From positions 1 to 64,000 of the forward strand of contig JAOTVB010000018.1 in assembly GCA_029863605.1 (NCBI GenBank): a stretch of DNA of 64,000 nucleotides, read 5' to 3'. This document shows positions 59,420 to 64,000 of this stretch, piece after piece. Positions within the stretch are counted from its first letter, which is position 1. Each line of letters begins with the position of its first letter. The DNA is from Myxococcales bacterium (GTDB taxonomy: Bacteria > Myxococcota_A > Polyangia > Polyangiales > Houyiibacteriaceae). A program made the translations under genes and the position numbers. Below the pieces are notes generated by a model, which saw only the letters and a program-made list of their open reading frames with translations, had not been told where the DNA came from and ran no database searches.

Positions 59420-59431
59420 TGGGGGTTTCGG

Positions 59432-61453
59432 GTGAGTGATTCGAGTCACAATACTTCGGTTGCTTTCTCCGTTTATGACGGGGACGAGCTGCTCGGCACT
59501 GAAACGCTGAGTCAAGAGATCATCAAGATCGGTCGGCTTCAGACGAGCGACGTTCGTCTCGAGGACGACAAGGTCAGTCGCATGCACGCGGTCATCGAGG
59601 TCGCGGCGCCAGGGGAGGTCTACATCATCGACCTCGGTTCCGCTTCGGGAACTCTCGTCAATGGCGACAAGGTCAACAAGCGCAAGCTTCAGACCGGCGA
59701 CATAATCCAGATCGGCCACAAGCGGATCCACGTCGACATCATCACGGGTAAGGTGGCCATGGCGTCGAGCCCGCCCGTCGCCATGGCGGTGGGTGCCGAG
59801 CGTCAGACGCCGGTCGTCGACGAGCATGCGATGACCTCAATGCTCGACGAGGAGTCCGAGCCGCGACAAAAAGCCGTGGTCGAAGAGGCCGAGGATGACT
59901 CCGGCCCCAAGTTCAACCCGTTCGAGGTGGGGGCCAGGCGGCTCTCGCGTACGCCTTTTGCCAATACCGTTGGTGAAGATGGGGACGAGTACCGCCTGAT
60001 CGCGACGACCGGCGCGGTACCTTCTCACGAGATCGAAACCAACGAACGCGCGATCGAGGTCTCGGTGCTCTGGGGTGACAAGAGCGTCCTGAACGTCGAT
60101 TATTTGAAGCCTGCGCGGGATTACTACGTCGGCGAGCCCAATGGCGAAGAAGTAGACTTCATACTCGGCCACGACGCGATCGGAGTCGACCGTATGCCGC
60201 TTTGCCTCGCACAGGGCGAAGGCGTGACCGCGATCATTCCAGAAGGCGCCAAGGGCGAGGCGACGATTGGTGAGCAGACGCGTTCCTTTGACCTGATGCG
60301 CGGGCAGGGCGAGCTTCGCCCGAGCAGCGCGATGGCTGGCGCGATGGAGTTTCCAGTACCCGAAGGCGGGGCGGTTCGGATGACGCACCGCGACTTCACC
60401 TTCATCGTCAAAGACGTAAAGGCCGGCAAGAAGGTTGCGGGTCACGCCAAGATCGACGTCCGCCCAATGATCTACGTCGCTGGCGCAGCGCTCTTCGCGA
60501 GCCTCGTGTTGACGATGTTCTACTTCCAGCCTCCGCGCCCCCGTGGCCTTTCTTCAGATCTGCTCAGCACCGATTCGCGTCTGATCCAGTTCTTGATGGA
60601 GCCTGAGGAGCTTGAAGAGCCAGAGCCCGAGTGGCTCAACGGTGCGGATTCGTCCGGTGGCGGCACAGGCAAGGCCCACGAGGGCGAGCAGGGCCAGATG
60701 GGCGACGAAAAGGCCGAGAAGAATCGCAATAAGTACGGCATCCAAGGGCCGGAGGACAATCCCGATCCGCAGATGGCGCGCGAGCAAGCCGAGCAAGAAG
60801 CACGGACGGCTGGAATCATCGGGACGCTGGCAGCCATGCAAGGCTCGTTCAACTCTCCGACCTCGCCGTACGGTGCCGACTTCGCTCTCGGCAACGATCC
60901 GATGAGCGCCCTTGGAGCCATGACGGGCGACGACATCGGTCAGAACTTCGGGTTCGGCGGCCTCGGTCTGCGAGGCACGGGGCGAGGTGGTGGCGGCCTA
61001 GGCCAAGGCACCATCGGCATGGGCAACTTCGGCACGATAGGCCGAGGGGGCGGTCGCGGTGCAGGCGAGGGTGGCTACGGCCGCGGCGCGGGCGGGTTCC
61101 GCGGGCGGTCAGCAGGGGTTCCTCAGGTCCGCAGTGGCGGCGCCGAGGTGCGCGGCTCACTCTCGAAGGAAGTCATCCGACGCGTGGTCCGACGCCATAT
61201 CAACGAGGTGAAGTTCTGCTACGAGCAGCAGCTCAACGCGCGTCCCGATCTTCAGGGACGAGTCACGACGCGGTTCGTGATCTCACCGACCGGCTCCGTC
61301 CAGTCTGCGATGGTAGCGAGCTCGAGCCTCCGCAACGAGGCAGTCGAAAGCTGCATCGTGCGTGCGGTTCGCAGGTGGACCTTCCCGGCACCCGACGGGG
61401 GCGGCGTGGTGGTCGTGAACTATCCGTTCCTTCTCGACGCCGCGGGCCAGTGA
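59432..61453 (+). CDS. FHA-transmembrane-TonB-type energy transducer (GltG-like, AgmX/PglI C-terminal domain)
   Basis: 673 residues with three parts. A cytoplasmic FHA domain at about 24-103 (KIGRLQTSDVRLEDDKVSRMHAVIE, DLGSASGTLVNGDKV) should bind phosphothreonine. A beta-rich region to about 340 is followed by one transmembrane helix (YVAGAALFASLVLTMFYF, about 346-366). The periplasmic part has an acidic/Gly-rich linker (long Gly/Arg/Phe stretch at about 505-570) and a C-terminal TonB-like AgmX/PglI domain at about 573-670 (IRRVVRRHINEVKFCYEQQL, GRVTTRFVISPTGSVQSAMVASSSL, RRWTFPAPDGGGVVVVNYPF). This is the architecture of GltG. It would connect the inner-membrane motor to periplasmic and outer-membrane proteins. 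GTG start. Confidence 0.85.
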   Translation: MSDSSHNTSVAFSVYDGDELLGTETLSQEIIKIGRLQTSDVRLEDDKVSRMHAVIEVAAPGEVYIIDLGSASGTLVNGDKVNKRKLQTGDIIQIGHKRIHVDIITGKVAMASSPPVAMAVGAERQTPVVDEHAMTSMLDEESEPRQKAVVEEAEDDSGPKFNPFEVGARRLSRTPFANTVGEDGDEYRLIATTGAVPSHEIETNERAIEVSVLWGDKSVLNVDYLKPARDYYVGEPNGEEVDFILGHDAIGVDRMPLCLAQGEGVTAIIPEGAKGEATIGEQTRSFDLMRGQGELRPSSAMAGAMEFPVPEGGAVRMTHRDFTFIVKDVKAGKKVAGHAKIDVRPMIYVAGAALFASLVLTMFYFQPPRPRGLSSDLLSTDSRLIQFLMEPEELEEPEPEWLNGADSSGGGTGKAHEGEQGQMGDEKAEKNRNKYGIQGPEDNPDPQMAREQAEQEARTAGIIGTLAAMQGSFNSPTSPYGADFALGNDPMSALGAMTGDDIGQNFGFGGLGLRGTGRGGGGLGQGTIGMGNFGTIGRGGGRGAGEGGYGRGAGGFRGRSAGVPQVRSGGAEVRGSLSKEVIRRVVRRHINEVKFCYEQQLNARPDLQGRVTTRFVISPTGSVQSAMVASSSLRNEAVESCIVRAVRRWTFPAPDGGGVVVVNYPFLLDAAGQ

Positions 61454-61504
61454 CCCTTGGGTCGCCGGCCGAAAAGCGCGTTTTCCCCCTAATATCCCGG
61501 ATTT

Positions 61505-61532
61505 CCAGCCCTGTTCCCACGTTCAGGGCTGG
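61505..61532 (+). terminator. Stem-loop after the GltG-like gene
   Basis: CCAGCCCTG (61505-61513) / CAGGGCTGG (61524-61532), a perfect 9-base-pair stem with a 10-base loop, 51 bases after the stop. No U-tract follows, so it may act as an mRNA 3'-end stabiliser or attenuate read-through into the next genes. The 206-base gap 61454-61659 also holds the promoter-like pair at 61593. Confidence 0.4.
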
Positions 61533-61592
61533 CGGGCTGTCTGCGGCTTCGCCAAAAAGGCGGAAACGCTTGAAAAATAGCTTAGTTTAGAG

Positions 61593-61622
61593 TTGTTGGC
61601 TGCACGACAAATGCTGTAGGAT
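61593..61622 (+). promoter_or_regulatory. Candidate promoter for the TPR lipoprotein gene
   Basis: TTGTTG (61593-61598), an 18-base spacer and TAGGAT (61617-61622), in a short AT-richer stretch. The ATG at 61660 follows TAGGAGG, a near-perfect ribosome-binding site. Confidence 0.4.
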
Positions 61623-61659
61623 TGAAGTGCTTGTGAATTTCCAAGCGTAGGAGGCACGC

Positions 61660-62529
61660 ATGCGAGGTCACAAAATCGGCTTGGTTCTGGCCGGTCTAAT
61701 CCTGATGGGCGGCAACTGTTCGCGCGCCCGCGTGGAGTCGATGAACGAGATGAACGCTGGGGTCGAGTTGGCGCAGCTGAAGCGGTATAGCGAAGCCGCG
61801 GAGATGCTCGAGAAGGCGGCAGCTCTAGACCCAACCAACCACCAGGCCTACTTCAACCTGGCCATCGTCCAGATCGAACAGCGGAGCTTCTCCGCAGCTC
61901 GAGAGGCGCTGGAACGAGCTGTCGTCGCGCAACCGGACATGGCGGGTTATCACGAAAAGCTCGGCACCGTGCTCATTGAGCTCGAGGACTGGAAGGCTGC
62001 CGCGGCGTCTTTCAAGAAAGCGCTCGAGCTCGACCCGTCGCTCTTCAAGGCGCACTTCAAGCTTGGACGGGTCTACGAAGAGGTCGAGGATCCGCAGAAT
62101 GCCCTCTATCAGTACACGGACGCCATCAAGACGGGACCGCGATTCCTTCCGTCGTACTCGGCTCTCGGTCGGCTGTACGCTGACCTGCGCTACCCGGACA
62201 ATGCTGCCCAGGTGTTGCGGGAGGCGCTGAAGGTCGCGATGCCCGGCACCGAGGAGGAGGCGAACATCCATCATCTGCTCGGTACCGTGTACCAGCAGCA
62301 GCGCAAGTTCGACGACGCGGTCGTGGAGTTCCAGGCGGCGCTTGGCATTGTGCCAGGGATGCCAGATGCGCTCTTCGCGCTTGGCTGGACTTATGCTCTC
62401 CAAAACAATGACGAGGAGGCGAAGCGCTATCTGAACAAGTACGTGATGATGGCCGGGGCTGAAGCGCCAGAAAACTACGTCAAAGCCGCAAAAGATCGTC
62501 TTGCAGAGTTGAGGACCGAATCGCCGTAG
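61660..62529 (+). CDS. TPR lipoprotein
   Basis: 289 residues: signal (IGLVLAGLILMGGNC, Cys at about 20) and seven TPRs filling the rest (AGVELAQLKRYSEAAEMLEKAAALDP, AYFNLAIVQIEQRSFSAAREALERAV, YHEKLGTVLIELEDWKAAAASFKKALELDP, AHFKLGRVYEEVEDPQNALYQYTDAI, IHHLLGTVYQQQRKFDDAVVEFQAAL, ALFALGWTYALQNNDEEAKRYLNKYV). It faces the periplasm, anchored in a membrane; the residue after Cys is Ser, so outer-membrane sorting is plausible. In Myxococcus an outer-membrane barrel (GltH) occupies this place in the cluster, so the block is rearranged or the protein is lineage-specific. Confidence 0.8.
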   Translation: MRGHKIGLVLAGLILMGGNCSRARVESMNEMNAGVELAQLKRYSEAAEMLEKAAALDPTNHQAYFNLAIVQIEQRSFSAAREALERAVVAQPDMAGYHEKLGTVLIELEDWKAAAASFKKALELDPSLFKAHFKLGRVYEEVEDPQNALYQYTDAIKTGPRFLPSYSALGRLYADLRYPDNAAQVLREALKVAMPGTEEEANIHHLLGTVYQQQRKFDDAVVEFQAALGIVPGMPDALFALGWTYALQNNDEEAKRYLNKYVMMAGAEAPENYVKAAKDRLAELRTESP

Positions 62530-62544
62530 GGGGGCTGAGGCAAC

Positions 62545-64000
62545 ATGTCGGAAGAACACGAATCGGGGGATGAGGTTCTAGAGCTGACTGGGGATCAGGT
62601 CGCGGAGCTCGAAAAGCTCGACGACGCGATCGCGAAGTTCGAACAACAGAAGCGATGGTCGGACATGATCCGGTCCATACTCAAGAAGGCCGAGCTCCTC
62701 GTCGACAAGGACGAAAAAGCGCAGCTCTTCCGACAAGCCGGCACTCTCTATCTCGAGCGTTCGAGCAACCAGGCCGAGGCGATCAAGTGTTTCGAGCGGC
62801 TTCTCGAGCTCGATCCCAACGACGTCGATGCGCTTGGGCGTCTCAAGCAGATGTATGAGAAGCGTCGCGACTGGGAAAAGCTCATTAGCACGATGCGGCG
62901 GGAAGTGGAGCTGCTGCCCGAGGACGACCAGCTCATTCGATATGCCGAGATGGCCGATCTCGCGACGCAGCGACTGCGCAAGCCCGAAGTTTGCATCGAG
63001 CTCTGGCAGAAGGTGCTCGAGGCGGACCCGCAAAACCCGAACGCGCTTAGCAATCTTGCACAGCTTTATGAGCGCGCACGTCAGTGGGAGCCACTCGCCC
63101 TCGTGCTGGAAACGTTGATCGAGAGCGACACCGACGTCGTCCAGATGAAACAGCAGCTTCAAAAGCTGGGGATGATTTACGCCGACAAGGTAGGCAACGA
63201 CGAAGGGGCAATCAGTGCGTTCAAGAAGCTCCTCGAGCTCGATCCTTCGGATCGTCGAGCGCAAGAGCAGCTGAAGCGTCGTTACGTGTCGCTTGGGGCG
63301 TGGGACGAGCTCGAAACGTTTTATGCGCAAAACGAAAAGTGGGACGAGCTGATCCGCATCGTCGAGCGACAGGCTGAGGCGCAGGAAACCCCTCCTGAGG
63401 AGCGGATACCGCTCTTGTTTCGTGCGGCACGCCTTTGGGAAGACAAGAAAAACAAACGCGATCGCGCAGCGCGGGTCTATGAGAAGATCCTCGCGTCCGA
63501 TCCGAGCAACGTCCAAGCCGCCGAGGCGCTGACACCGATCTACGAGGACGCGCATGATGCTCGGAAGTTGGTCTCGGTCCTAGAGGTTCGGTTGGCACAC
63601 GCGACCGAGACCGAATCGAAGGTCGAGCTTCTCGGACGGATCGGTCTCGTCTTCGAGGAGCGACTTCGCCAGCCCGAGACCGCATTCGAGCGCTATCTCG
63701 AGGCGTTCGCGTTGGCGCCTTCAATGGAGGAAGCTCGCGTTCATGTCGAGCGGTTGGCCGGCGAGATGAACGGCTGGGACCGCCTCGTGTCGGGCTACGA
63801 GTCCGCGATCGGAGCGGTGTCGGACCCGCATCAGACAGTGCCGATCCGGCTCAGTTACGGCCAGACCTTGGCCGCGCTCGAACGCATCGACGACGCCGTC
63901 GAACAGTTCCGGCTGGTATACGATCTCGAAAGTGACAACCTGCCCGCGATCACCGCGCTGGGCGATCTCTACTTCCGCACCGAACGGTATCGCGACCTTC
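62545..64000 (+). CDS. Large cytoplasmic TPR protein, N-terminal 485 residues (GltI-like; runs off the window)
   Basis: Open to the window end with no stop. No signal peptide; the start is acidic (MSEEHESGDEVLELTGDQV). TPR-like units recur about every 35-40 residues: AQLFRQAGTLYLERSSNQAEAIKCFERLLELDP, IRYAEMADLATQRLRKPEVCIELWQKVLEADP, LSNLAQLYERARQWEPLALVLETLIE, AVSDPHQ...IRLSYGQTLAALERIDDAVEQFRLV. Giant TPR proteins of this look occur in myxobacterial Glt clusters as GltI, a cytoplasmic partner of the motor. The identification rests on position and repeats. AGG and GAGG precede the ATG at 62545, 15 bases after the TPR lipoprotein stop. Confidence 0.78.
   Translation, partial: MSEEHESGDEVLELTGDQVAELEKLDDAIAKFEQQKRWSDMIRSILKKAELLVDKDEKAQLFRQAGTLYLERSSNQAEAIKCFERLLELDPNDVDALGRLKQMYEKRRDWEKLISTMRREVELLPEDDQLIRYAEMADLATQRLRKPEVCIELWQKVLEADPQNPNALSNLAQLYERARQWEPLALVLETLIESDTDVVQMKQQLQKLGMIYADKVGNDEGAISAFKKLLELDPSDRRAQEQLKRRYVSLGAWDELETFYAQNEKWDELIRIVERQAEAQETPPEERIPLLFRAARLWEDKKNKRDRAARVYEKILASDPSNVQAAEALTPIYEDAHDARKLVSVLEVRLAHATETESKVELLGRIGLVFEERLRQPETAFERYLEAFALAPSMEEARVHVERLAGEMNGWDRLVSGYESAIGAVSDPHQTVPIRLSYGQTLAALERIDDAVEQFRLVYDLESDNLPAITALGDLYFRTERYRDL

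Overview
The window is a GC-rich stretch of a chromosome whose gene content points to a myxobacterium-like member of the Myxococcota (former delta-proteobacteria). The signs are a Ser/Thr kinase with a C-terminal DUF4388-type region, an alternative complex III respiratory cluster, an AgmX/PglI-type TonB protein with FHA domain, large TPR proteins resembling the Glt gliding-motility machinery, many lipoproteins with Gly/Ala-rich tethers, and MerR- and sigma-region-4-like regulators. No rRNA, tRNA, insertion sequence, prophage or CRISPR array was seen. The identification comes from reading protein motifs by eye; no database search was possible.

Layout. 0-3.3 kb: serA (cut by the window edge), a Ser/Thr kinase and an O-methyltransferase. 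3.5-17.2 kb: one long co-directional respiratory operon, with alternative complex III (actABCDEF), two lipoprotein cytochromes c, a 36-residue membrane peptide, an A1-type cytochrome c oxidase (coxB, coxA, two subunit III genes, subunit IV) and a small CxxC membrane protein. Many junctions are 4-base ATGA/GTGA overlaps. Alternative complex III would pass electrons from quinol through the cytochromes c to the oxidase and replace a bc1 complex. 17.2-23.3 kb: a PAP2-like membrane protein, pgsA, a PPC/DUF296 protein and a peptide-type ABC importer without ATPase genes. 23.5-28.7 kb: a MerR-like plus sigma-4-like regulator pair, a beta-propeller lipoprotein overlapping a discoidin/polytopic membrane protein, and a Gly-rich repeat lipoprotein. 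The RNase P RNA gene follows at 28.76-29.14 kb.

29.2-43.5 kb: a secreted lipase-type hydrolase; an operon of hotdog thioesterase, 2-hydroxyacyl-CoA lyase-like ThDP enzyme and histone-deacetylase-like protein; a DsbA-like/TlpA-like thioredoxin pair; a GAF protein divergent from a degenerate response regulator; pdxA; a divergent uvrA; and an inactive-looking acyl-CoA synthetase (NDP-forming). A large imperfect inverted repeat lies between the last two. 43.7-52.3 kb: a Cache/HAMP protein, HEAT-repeat proteins, two outer-membrane beta-barrels, membrane-anchored ftsY, a HAMP-only protein, a SRPBCC protein, and a UPF0102 gene that overlaps a Cys-rich lipoprotein gene.

52.6-64.0 kb: a co-directional block of envelope genes whose order and domains resemble the Myxococcus Glt (G1) cluster: TPR, giant TPR (GltD-like), TPR lipoprotein (GltE-like), small exported protein (GltF/CglF-like), FHA-TM-TonB protein (GltG-like), TPR lipoprotein, and a large TPR protein running off the edge (GltI-like). 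These would form a trans-envelope complex. Whether it drives gliding or another envelope process cannot be decided here, because the AglRQS motor genes are not in the window.
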